Under the pieces are notes generated by a model. It had not been told where the DNA came from. It made no database searches and saw only the letters and a program-made list of their open reading frames with translations. From Ciona savignyi (Eukaryota; Chordata; Ascidiacea; Phlebobranchia; Cionidae): DNA of 64,000 nt. The DNA lies in NCBI GenBank assembly GCA_000149265.1, contig CH003313.1:345160-409159 (forward strand), given 5' to 3'. Each line of letters starts with the position of its first letter. Within the stretch, counting starts at the first letter, position 1. A program made the position numbers and the translations under genes. This document shows, in pieces, positions 25,622 to 37,300 of the stretch.

Positions 25622-28600
25622 ATGCCAAGGCCGCGGTTTAATTGTTATACCAGCATTCTCATTGTGGTTTGCGGTGCACTTTTCGTGGTTCATTTTTCCC
25701 CGCTAAAATACCACGAATGTGATAATGTGAACTTGAACGCCAACCAGTTAAAGCAGCTTCACGAATTACAAAGTACGACGACCTCATCTGTAGTTTCAGC
25801 GACCCAAAACACAATTTTGAGCGAATTACTGAAGCAATCTTATACGAAGGGCTACGGAGCTTGTCCAAAAGTTTCCCCCATGTTAAGAGGTTCAGTCGGA
25901 ATTCGTTTAAAAGGTATTTAATATTCGACCATTTGTAAAAAATAGAAAAACATATTGTTTTAGGCAGGTGGTTAATTAAGTACGTCATTTTTTCGCTGTA
26001 AAACTATAACTACAGGTATTTTTGCACTAATAATATTTTTAATTTTACTATATTTGCCCAAATTCGGAAACCACAGGCAAAACGTCATTAATTACCAGTT
26101 TCAGCCATAATGGAGATTGTAGACATAAAAACTTTTTCGGGTAAGGAGAAATACCGTTAATGTTGTTTAAATCATTAGAAGTAAAATTTGAACAAGAAAA
26201 CAAATGCTGGTTTTGTCTAAGGATATTTCCCACACTTCTGTTGCTTACTGTTCTTGTTCGATCATTTTATCTTTTTTTCACGTCAATATATATTTGCAAT
26301 TTAAAATAGCAAATGCCAATCGAATTTACAAACAATGTATGTAAGCAAAAAAACAATTTTTAAAAACCATTATCAAATGAAAATGCTAGGTAAATTAATA
26401 TTTTAAATTGTGGTATTACTATTTAATTCTGTTTATCCCAGCATCATGTTTATTTACATTTTGTTTGGTTAGCCAGCTAGGGTGTTATTAAATGTAAAAA
26501 AAAACATGGGCGTGGTCTTCATGTTTAATACTGTCTTGCTATCGCACGGAAACTCTTTTTGTAGAAACATACAAAATATATTCTGATGGTTTTTAGTACA
26601 ATGTCAGCGGTAGTCGCGGGCTAAGTTTTGATCATAATATGGGCTCGTCACTAACGTGTCTGATTTTATAATAAATAGCTATAAATGATTCACACAAGCT
26701 CAGTCGGTAAGAACGTCGGCGGTTTGCATGTTGCCGTAAGGTTAACCTGGCGGTAGAAGCGGAGTATTCTGACGGTTGCTTGTATGAGAACACTCCCTCA
26801 CGTATTCAAGAAGTAATCTTACAATTTCAGTGTGATAACGCCCCTTGTGTTTTCCCATACATTAAGATAAAACATGAATATTCATTACAAGCATTAGCCC
26901 AGATACAAATTTGTACAATAAAATATATGATGTAAAATTGAAGGAGCATTATTAAATTAAATAACTCTAAATCACAAGCCAACTCTTAAGTCTTGACCCT
27001 CACATAGGAAAATAACTTTCACATCTCAAAAAAAGCAAGCGAATTCATGCGAAAAATGCAAGAATATTGCAAAGTTGGAAAGGATTTTCACGTTTTATCC
27101 TCAAGAAAAACACAACGTTTTAGGCCTATATGTCAACTCATTAATTCACTGGTTTAGGCAGATGCTCGCTTAGTGTTTCGCCCAAGAAAACAACTGTCAA
27201 AGCAAGTTCGAATTAACAACCTTACGGCTGAAAGTCGACGCACTGACCGACAAAGATAGATTTTCGTGGAAGGTTTAACTGGATAGTAAAGAAAACACTA
27301 AAAAATGACCTAAAACAAATAAAGCTGGATTGTCGAGCACCAACCAGGTTGGAGTTTTAAATATTCTTCCCGCAGAAGAAGGCGAGGCAAATTGGCCGCC
27401 AACTTTTGAGGAAATCGCCCATCAGAACCAGCGTCTTCAAAATGGTGGTTTCTATCCCGGTCCGGAAGATTGCGAAGCCCGATCATCGATAGCCATCATA
27501 ATCCCATACCGAGACAGAGAAGACCATTTAAGGTAATGTTTCCCGAAATTGGGGAGAAAATTAACGTATTTTAGAAAAGCATATAGAAACCGGTTGTAAT
27601 TCTATTGTTTTTGTTATCTTATTTTTAAGTTGGCTTCAATTTCTTAACAGGTATCTGCTCCACTACCTCCACGGTATACTGCAGCGTCAGCAATCAAAGT
27701 ATATTGTAGTGGTGGTTGAACAAGACGATCAAAATACTTTCAACAAGGGTCTGCTGATGAACATTGGCTTTCGATACGTCACAAATAATTCGACGAACTT
27801 CCGACCCAATTGCGTCTTCTTTCACGACGTGGACTCGTTGAGTGAAGACGACAGGACGTTATACAATTGTACAGGTATGGCTGGTTGAATGGTCTGTGTT
27901 CTTCTAGTCGCAAAACGATAAGGGGGCGTTATACAGTTAGAGGCAGATTATGAATTGTCAATGTGGTACATGATAGGCCAAGTTTATCTCCTCCAAGGTT
28001 CCAACTAGTTTTCAAAAGAAGAATTGTAACCAATCAGTTACTGAATATGTAACCAATCAGTTACTAAAGCCAATGCAGTTCGTTTCCTTCGTATGCGCGC
28101 ACACTTCATTGTCCACAACATTTTCTGACGCTTTCCTTATTTCGTCCGACGAACTGCGTACTTCCAACACATCCCTAGAAAGTGCAGTGTTAACTAGAGA
28201 CGATCAACCACATGTTTATCCACCACTATTTGCAAAACACATTTCGTATGCTGTATGCTTCTGCAAGCAGTTTGATTTGCGGTTAGAAACTAATGGGATT
28301 TTGAGTTAATAAATCAAACTTGTTGATATCCACGTCCAGTTAAACTCATATATTTTTTGGCATGTGCATGCACGTCTGGGCTATGTTATCTGGCATTCCT
28401 GATAGTTGCAACCTGAGTTATCAAACCAAACTTATTTTTTATATTCAGTTAAAGAAGTATATTCAAGTAAGATTCGTCTACATCTACACCTCATTAGCTA
28501 ACATTTTGTGCCGAAAAGGTCACAAGTAGGCTTGTAACATCATTACAAAAAGAACTTATAGCAATTTGCAATACAATTGAATGTAAAAAAATCTACACAA

Positions 28601-29764
28601 CATACCACGGAACAATCGGATTTTATTTGTTTACGATTACAGGGAACTCCCATTGGCTTATCACCTGAAATTTTATTTGATTCTTTTACTCGTTTAAGGT
28701 GTCAGGGCAAATGACATGTTTGTCTCAATCGTGATTCATGTATAAATATTTTCGTTTACGCCCTGTATTTGAAACAACATCGGTTAACGGACCTACATTT
28801 AACCAAATATGATCTAAATTGATGCATCTGGTTTAGCGCTATGCTTAAAAATGCTAAATTTATATAAAAAATGTGTTTTTTCTACAACGCAACAAATGCA
28901 TAAAACTTTTATTTGCTAGGTGGCAGCAAAGTTGTGCATTTATCGTCACGCATGGATAAATTCGACTACAGGTGGTGTTGTGGCGTCACAGTGGGCGGTG
29001 TCCTTGGAATGACGCCTGAACAATACATTAAAATCAACGGTTACTCCAATAAATTCTGCGTAAGTCTCTTTTTATTTTTGTATGGCTTCCTTTGTTTTCA
29101 CCATTGTTTATGACGATTGAGGAATACTCATTTTTATGGTGTGAGACAACGAACCATCGCATTTTGTTGTATAATACCATCGTTTTTAAACAATTTATTA
29201 TAATCCATTTAACTGCCATGATGGCGTTAAGTTAATCTACGATTACTTAATCCTGAAATACTTCCACTTGTGACGTCACAGGGATGGGGAGGAGAAGATG
29301 ACGAAATGAACAGACGAATCAAAGAAGGCGGTGGATTTCAAATCTTTCGTCCTGGTGAAGGATACAGCAAGTTAGTTTAATCATAATTTCTTAATACTCC
29401 TACTCTATTAGTCACTTTTATAAAATTGATTTATACAATTCCCGCGTTAACAACTTAGCCACACGATCGTACCTAAATCAGTCTTTCAACAAATAGAATG
29501 AGATAGTACAACGCCATTCGGTATATGATATTACTTCAATATAAACAAGTCCACTAAATCAAGGTGTCATCTGACTGAGATGTCTAATTTTGTAATTTTA
29601 TTTAATCCGCTGTTATTCCAGTGTATCTGGGTTTGTGTGTCGAATGTGTGTAATAATTGATTCTTGATTACATGCTGGTTTCAAGGATATTTAAAAAAAA
29701 CGATTATATGGAACGCGTGCAAAGACTCCATCAACGTGACCGAATGGTTAACGCGACCCATACG

Positions 29765-29800
<36 letters not shown>

Positions 29801-30225
29801 GGACTAAGGGCCGAGCCCTTATTGGTTCAAAACTTTGACCGGTTTAAAAAAAATTACTGTGCAAATATCTGGTGAACGACTTTTGTTATAAGGACTGTCG
29901 CTGTATCACACCTGAATAGAACTTGTATTACTTGACCACAATTATTTTTTTTAAATACATAAGTATCACTGAGTATTACTTGACTATTCCACCACAATGG
30001 TATGCCTTTCACCGATACATGTGCAACACTAGGTTCAGAATGATCAGTCATGCACGTGACCTTCGAAACCCGGACAATAAGCAAAGATTTCAACTCGTAA
30101 ATACATGGAAAGCAAGACAATATCAAGATGGATTAAACTCGCTCCCCCAAAACATATCGACTGTTGAAAAACAAATCACCCACACACATTTATACGTGAG
30201 GCCACATGACTGTGCTACGTCGTAA
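25622..30225 (+). CDS. Beta-1,4-galactosyltransferase family enzyme (GT7), six exons
   Basis: Exons 25622-25913, 27376-27532, 27651-27874, 28920-29059, 29282-29370 and 30033-30225 join in consistent phase to 364 residues. A short basic N-terminus and a hydrophobic segment (about residues 9-26, 'YTSILIVVCGALFVVHF') give a type II Golgi anchor. Family motifs follow in order: 'IAIIIPYRDREDHLR', 'FNKGLLMNIGF', 'FFHDVD' (metal-binding DVD), 'DKFDY', 'GWGGEDDE', 'RMISHARD' (metal-binding His) and 'DGLNSL'. The family transfers Gal or GalNAc from UDP-sugar to GlcNAc-type acceptors. Aligned without gaps to bovine B4GALT1, the positions of Tyr286, Gln288 and Tyr289 are Cys, Val and Thr here, and the Trp before GWGG is Cys. 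Start is the first ATG; an acceptor-like site lies just upstream. The exon 2 acceptor at 27371-27375 was chosen because the alternative (ccaaccag, ending 27348) breaks the phase. Confidence 0.92.
26630..26670 (-). repeat. Short SINE family A fragment
   Basis: 'ttttgatcataatatgggctcgtcactaa' matches the reverse complement of the family A core. It lies in intron 1 of the galactosyltransferase gene. Confidence 0.4.
28025..28065 (+). repeat. Two-copy direct repeat, period 23
   Basis: 'tgtaaccaatcagttact' occurs twice, starting at 28025 and 28048, in intron 3 of the galactosyltransferase gene. Confidence 0.8.
29731..29853 (+). repeat. SINE family A copy interrupted by an (AT)n microsatellite
   Basis: 'cgtgaccgaatggttaacgcgaccc' and 'ggttcaaaactttgaccgg' followed by an A run are family A. 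An (AT) run of about 30 nt (29768-29798) sits in its middle. It is in intron 5 of the galactosyltransferase gene. Confidence 0.75.
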
Positions 30226-30254
30226 CGTAGACTTCCACCTGGTTTTAGTAAATT

Positions 30255-30260
30255 AATAAA
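30255..30260 (+). terminator. Poly(A) signal of the galactosyltransferase gene
   Basis: AATAAA lies 30 nt past the TAA stop codon at 30223-30225, so the 3' UTR would be very short. Confidence 0.55.
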
Positions 30261-33200
30261 ATGCTCTGTAACTCTTGCCAAAATTAGGAAGATGTGAAAT
30301 CCTCCAATGACGTGATTTAATTAGATTTTTAACCCAGTTTTCGTTTGTGCAATTTGTATTTTACCTATTGTTTTGTGCGGTTTATTTCTTCACTTAAATA
30401 TAAAATTGTTTTTCTTCACCAACTGACTTTGAAGAATGATATTTTTCGTATAGGCAGACAACTACAGCTTAATTCGATATTTCATCTCTTTTTTAAGTTA
30501 TTTTCACCGATCTACGTTTTGACCCCATATGGTCTCGTCACTAAGACATTTTTTATATATGGAGCGAATATCAACTAGTTGTGCGAACCATTTAGTCACA
30601 CAATCGTTCCATTTCTATCAGTTATATGTATATAGCCACCATTCATATAATGTTCTGTGCGATAATCTTATCGAAAGTTGATCGGTCGAACGAAAACGAA
30701 GCCTATCAGTGTGCACTGTACATGCTGTATGAGTGGACTATCGCGTGTAAAGTTGACTCAAAACGTACAGGTTTACTGTCGCTAACCCAAATAGATAATC
30801 TGACAATTGCCGGTGTTATAACGCGCTTAGCATTTTTTATTCCCGAGATAGACAAAAATAGCCTATCATATCCTATATGGTGCTCTGACTTGACGTGAGA
30901 AAATTTGGTCGATGCGCTTCGACTTTAACCCAAAAGGATTCCACGTATCTGGCAATACGTGACAAGGTTTAATTATGTTATTATTGTAAAGAGCTGCAAA
31001 TACGCTTTGCTTGCAAATACGACAAAACAAAAACTTCTTAAATATAGTCTACTTAATACTAAATAAATAATAAACAAAATAATAACTAGTATAACTGCGC
31101 CTATATTTTTGAAACAATTATATCAAGAATCTGTACATTAGGCTGAACATCACACCTGACGCGTGGTAAAAATTGTTGGTTTTTATAAAGCCAACCAATT
31201 TTTGTATTGGTAAAAGAACCTTTTTAAATGGTGTATTGAAAAGATAAATTATTAAAATATTTGGAACAAACCAGAAAACGCCGGAACTAACAATGGTTAC
31301 GTATTGGATTATTTAGACGGCAAGTATCCGTCAAGGCAGTCCTCTTATTCCGACAATAATATCCTGGGTATAGAAACTCTCGCTAGCAATCACTGGAACA
31401 GTGATTTAACGGTATTAAAAGTACAAATAAGCAAATCAAAGTTTTACGATTTAAAACTGTTTTTTTTTAGATTTAAAAGTTTGAACAAGATTTTGAAAAG
31501 TCATAGATTAGCACATCTGTCTAGCATTTTATAATGGAAGCGAAACAGTGTAAACATACATAGTCAAGTGATGGTTTAAGATGGAATTTAAACTAAGCAA
31601 AATTCGTTTTTTTTTCTTGCATCGCCGCTGAAAAATGCAACCATTTTTTAATTTCCCAGGCCGATACCGTAGAGTCGCTGTTTTGGAGATTACATTGCAG
31701 ACAGTTTCCTCGTTCCGTCGTAACAAATCGCCGTGTAAGTATGATAAACAAGTTATTATTCTAGTTATAACTATTTAAAACAGAGTGAGTCATGTTGCAG
31801 TTTGTGGAAAACAAAGTCTAGACTTGCGAAAATCCAAGGCCTGTGATTCCTGACTTTGCAGCAGGTACAAAACCACAATTCATATATTGAAAACAAACGT
31901 GTGATCTTGCTTACTAAAACATCATGAAAACGCTGTGTGATATTACTATATGCTAAACAAGCCTGATATGAATAAACAATGAAACATTGACCCCCTAAAA
32001 CAAAGTAGGTTATTGAGCTACACCATATATACCAGGAACATATTTGAAACAACACTGAACCGATTGTCCTAACATAGATAAACCTGCGCTGATTAGTAGG
32101 AATTTATCAGGCTCTGTTTTAACTCATGGAGTTGACTCATGAGAGGTTCGCATTATGGAATAAAAGCAAAACCACTTGAGTCATTATACAGTTTGTGATA
32201 GTATAGGTAGGAAGGGGAAATATGTCGGTTGCAGTGGATTCGACTCGCACATGTAAAGCATCGTTTGGTAATGCGGTAGCTGTATCTGGCATGCACTCCC
32301 GCAGTCAACGATGCAAAATCCAGTTTTCTTCGACAATATTAGTTGCCGTTGAGTTCTGTATCTAAAAAGGCAATTTACCTATAATAGCATTAAAACTACG
32401 TGCACGAAAAACTAAATCCTATTCACCCACGCCATAAAGACGGGCGCTTGTAATATGGCAGCGGTGTGCAATTATAGTTAATCTCTTTGTGGATAAAGTA
32501 TTTGGCTTGGGGAAAATTACTACGTTTGATGTGATAATTGCAGGCTTTGTAGTAAAGTTTACGACTGGTTTGAGTGAAAATAGTCAAGTGTGTGTAAAAC
32601 TAAAGCAGAAAATGTACCGGTGACGTCAATCTAAGCAAACAATCATGTATGGCTTGAAATAGAGCGTGAAAAAGCCGCACAATGAGTTCAGAGGTATTTA
32701 GGTAAAATATGGTAACATGTCCTTTTGCGGAATATATTGTTAAAATGCTCATATTTATGCAAAATCTGTTTAAGGGGATACTGGTTTCATAAATGTGAAT
32801 AAGCGGTGGTTTGAAAGAAACTAACGAAAAGGGAATTGGATATTTTGCTGCAGCACCACTGCTTATTAGAGCTTAACATACTTGACCTTGTGCACCTTCA
32901 GTCTGGCTCAGAGGACACACAGCAAGTCGGTTGGTAAATTCTTTTACTCCTTCGGGATAGAGAACGTTTGCCGCCTCTCACCCTTGGGGATTGCGCCATG
33001 AGAAAGTGGAAAAAACATGTTGTCGGCCAGGTGGTCTGATGGTGTCACTAGTTTACACGTGACGTAAACGGTCTTTTGGGTTAGTTTCGAAATTCCGTTG
33101 ATTCAAAATTGCCGACGTGGTACTATAGGATTCGGATGATGCGAAAAACCGTTTTTGGGCAGAAAACTTAACCACCGAATTTTGACAGATCGAGCGTTTT

Positions 33201-34347
33201 CCGGAAGCTCGAGAATAATGCTTCGTTTGTCTTCTCTTTTGTTTCAACACCGAGAGGCTCGAGACAAACGTTTGAACGGTTTCCGTTGAAACGAATCGGA
33301 TTCTCCGCTTGGTCGGTCACCGCCCCTCGATCTGTGAAAGCATGATCGCTGACGTTAAGGGGGGTAATACAACACTCGTTTGATGCTGGGAGCACTGCAA
33401 GCTGCACTGTCGCCTTCTTCCTTGAATGTTGCGATCATAGGAAGGACGGTGGGCAACGAGACTCTTTGCAGCGCATTATGGAGCCGATTATCACAAACCA
33501 GGAATGACAGTTAAAATATAGTTAAAGGGGCTTAGCCAATAGTAGAATGATAAGAAAACGAGAACTTAGTATTCTCTGCTATTTCAGCAGCCATGTGTAA
33601 TTACTTGGTGTTCGAGAAAGCTTGCACCGATTAATCTGCTTTACACGGATTTTAAAACTTGCCGAAATCCTGCAAATATATACATTGTACAAAATTGTGT
33701 GCCTGTTTACGGCTGTGGACTTGTCCAAGTTTTCGATCTTTCCAAACCGCTAATTAGCAAAGCTAAACAGAGTTTTGCGGAAGAGCGTTTTCACCGAGCG
33801 AGTTTCTCCCAAATTCGGCGATAGACGTCTTCCAATTACGATAAAGCGAGGCAGACTCAGCTTATTTGCGGTTTCGCCATTTCCTCTTATCTGTTAACGA
33901 ACACGTCGGCTGGAAATGTGTCAAAGGGGCGGTGTAATAGCCAAGTATTAACACAAAGTGGACACACCTCATAGGAAACCCAGAGACGGAAGATCACGCA
34001 AAGATTGCATTTTGTCCCGTTGGCCAGTTTATGTTGTTAGTAAAAATAAGAAAAACGAGAATCGAAGTTAAGTTAATCCATCCTAAATGCAGCAAGTCCA
34101 TAGCAAGTAGTTTCAGGTTCAATCGGCTAAATTAAAACACACTGACCTCATTTCACTATATGGAGTAGTATCATACATTTACTTTATAGCATAGTTTGGG
34201 GTAGAAACTAGTTCTATTGTGGTGGTATATTTTATCAGGTCTGTTGCACCGATAGTTGCGGCCAGAACAATTTGCCAAATCATCCTTAAATTGTACTGTA
34301 GACCGAGGATAGTTTCTGTTAAGAAATTGTCCCCTGAAGAAGCCGCA
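30261..34347. other. Gene-free interval between the galactosyltransferase and the mosaic protein gene
   Basis: About 4 kb without a supported exon. A minus-strand SINE family A copy lies at 30490-30607. The 90-codon open frame at 30626-30898 was examined and not accepted. The stretch around 33050-33500 is GC-richer than its surroundings and may be regulatory, but no specific site can be named. The last 1.5 kb presumably contains the promoter of the gene starting at 34348. A possible 5' UTR acceptor (ttttatcag) ends near 34239. Confidence 0.45.
30490..30607 (-). repeat. SINE family A copy, minus strand
   Basis: Reverse complement of the family core: 'ttttgaccccatatggtctcgtcactaaga', then a diverged A-box end 'gcgaaccatttagtcacac'. 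Confidence 0.55.
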
Positions 34348-37300
34348 ATGACGAAGTGGCTGTTTGCTATTGCTATTCTACATCTGACAGGAAATTGCCT
34401 GGGACAGTATGGCGAAGATGCTTACATATACGGAGACCGGGAGACAGATGGCGGTATGTGACTTTACAATGCTTTTGAACAAACTGACTGGATAAGTTTA
34501 AATTGAGAACACCCTCCATCTATTTATATACAAGTTATAGTTTGATGTTCAGGTGTTCATCCCGCTAGTTTAAAGGTGGCGGCCCTTCACTAGTCGTTAG
34601 CTAAGACACTTGGCAGACACTTTTCGAATCCAGTGATTTACCGGGCTGAACAAAAAACTGGAAATAGCTTTGCTAAACCGATTTTGGTCTTCGGAAACGG
34701 GGTTACTGCCCTTGTTATTATCCTTCCAGTGTTTTCCCACCCACGCGGACATATCGCATCATAATATCCAACTTAGCAACATACAAAAGCGGGTGCTTGT
34801 ACTAAATGTTCAATGAGAGAATGATACTGTTCAGTCAATTGTTACAATCCAGACAAACGGCGAAAACATTAAATAAACTTAATTTCCATCGAGTAAAATT
34901 GAGAAGGCAGATATTGTGCAGAAGTTTCTGCTTTTCAACTGTTGACTAAGATAGACACAATTCACTAACTGAAATGTATGGAAATGCAGGCTTTCTTAAA
35001 TATATTGGATTTGGTGTTTTATTAATATTAAAAATCATTTGTATATTGATTCGTCCTAGGTGAATATTTTCTTTTGACAAATAATACCCATTTCAGGGAA
35101 TGGCTTTACCCCGGACTATAATTACAACTTTCGGGACTATGAAGGTGGTAGTGGTTCAGGGGTAAGTCTACTAGTTATTTTTTTACCGGTAAGCGTTTCG
35201 AGTCCATAATGGTTTAGTCACCATAGTTTTTGTAAAAGGAGCGTTAACCATTTGGCCTCACGACATTCCGTCTGGTAGTTGACATAAAATGCCTGCAGAT
35301 TGCGCACGGGCATTTCTCGTGTCATAACACATTTATGATTACTGTGATACAATGGGTAAAAGCTATTTAAATAAAGACTGAACTTATAAGTAAAACTATA
35401 CAAATTAGAACCCGTATTAAGGAATTTCGTCATCGTGATCAAAATCCACTATGGCGGCAAAACATGTTGTCGCGTATGTGTTCACTGATATCTAGTTAAC
35501 GTGGTTAAATAGTTTCGAAATAGTTTAGTTCTAGTAAACGTTGACAAAATTTGAAATGGGTTAGTTAGTAAATAGCGCATTTTTCTCCAAAAATGTATTC
35601 AAAGATGCATACAATTCAGTCATTGGCTGGCTGTACGTCATGTTTACAAATTAAAGAACAAACCAACGTAAAATTATGTAAAACTGAATTAGGCGATTGT
35701 TATACATATAGACATTCTGGGAAGCATACCTTATTATTCAATTCAACATCATTTTGTCAATACCGTGGACAATGCATCGATAGTGTTACCCATTAGGCAA
35801 CACGACCATTGGAGCACAATGACCGTGTACTAGAGTAGTTTCGGATAGGCCAGGTATATAAGTCTACATTGCCTCCATCCTAAGAAGCCATGATATTATT
35901 AAGGGTGTTGATGTCACGATCCTTCGGTTTCGCAACATATGTTACTGATATACTTTAAATCAATATCTTTAAAATTAATAATTATTTTTATTCTAGAGTG
36001 AAGGAGAAATCGCAAGAGGTAATGTTATTTCTATTATTCTGAATTATTTTGCACTTTGCTTATATGACTATACTACCTATTTTCTTAGGTAATTCCTATT
36101 TTCATAGGTAGTATCCCGACATAGATATGTCGAGGTATTATCGATATATATTAATGCAATTTAACAATCTTAACATTTGTAGATCTATCCTACTTTTAGT
36201 ACTCTACTTTAGTTGAGCTTGTGTTACAAAGCGAAAAATCCGAACTCCTTCTTAACTGGTTGCGATTTTCTTTTCGGGCTGGGTTTCGAATATGTGATTG
36301 GCTCGTCACCAAACCCGATTATTATATTGAAATCGATACATGTATCGGCAGCGTTAACATATGGCCAAACGACAGTATTTCGTGTTAAAATTATGCATAA
36401 TATTACGTCTAAGATGTTGTCTCTAGGGCCCTTGTGCCCTACCGGACCTTCAAATAAACAATAAACTTTTTTTATTGTTATTACTCATTTTGTGAGACAT
36501 TGTTCCATGAAAACGGGTGGGCAACTACGTTAATTATGTGCATGATATTTTTTTCAAAACTTGCGTTTAGCCATTTTTACTGTTCTAAGTTTAAAAACAG
36601 GAGATGAGCTGTTACTAAACCGTACAGCTCCACCATATTTATCACCGGGTGACGGTACTACTTAACGTTTCAAAATAAGTTCATAATTTTCCAGGTTTTG
36701 CAAGCTAAAATCCTTTTTTTACGAAATAGGCTCATTTGTCGTGCAAATTCGGCAAAAATTCCGACGAATTTTGGTCCAAGAAACTTCGCTGAAGTTCCAA
36801 AGAATGAGCGAACGAGTTTCCACATCTGTAAGTTTGTGTCCCTGCTACATGACATTCTTGTCGTCTTGTCGTCGGAAGCGTCCATTTATTTTTACCATGG
36901 CTAGCTTCGATATCACTGAACCCGTGGCTAGTTCCATTATTTTATGATATTTAAATATTCGGCCACAAAACTACTCTTGACACACCGTTTCTATTGCGAC
37001 TGTGATGTAGAAAAAAATATATTTTGTGTTTATTTTCTTGGCTTTATTTATTTTATATTACAGATTGCCAGTTACCTATCCGATGAACTGTCGGTATCGA
37101 CGGACGACTTTACCGTAGAAGTGAAACAGTTCGAACCAAGTCCGGACGTAAAGCAACGGCAGACGAAGGCAATCCTCGACATTACGTTCCAGGATATCGG
37201 GACCGTAACCTCGGCCGAATTAAGCGCAGCGATGCTCAGGTTTAGCGACACTGGGCGAATCGGTCGGGTAAAGGTCACGGAAGTCACGGGTGGGTTCGTT

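Noticed and set aside
26690..26765. tRNA-like stretch 'gctcagtcggtaagaacg' in a galactosyltransferase intron
   Set aside because: Has an A-box-like start but no foldable anticodon and T arms; probably a decayed SINE head.
27349..27375. Earlier acceptor (ccaaccag) for galactosyltransferase exon 2
   Set aside because: It is open upstream but gives the wrong phase with exon 1; the acceptor ending 27375 fits both phase and the polypyrimidine tract.
30626..30898. 90-codon open frame with some protein-like character ('ALYMLYEWTIAC')
   Set aside because: It faintly recalls a death-domain core but has no supporting exon, splice sites or clear family motif.
34219..34347. Upstream in-frame extension of the mosaic gene (ATG at 34219)
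   Set aside because: Starting there buries the signal peptide 43 codons inside. The stretch looks like 5' UTR and contains an acceptor-like site.
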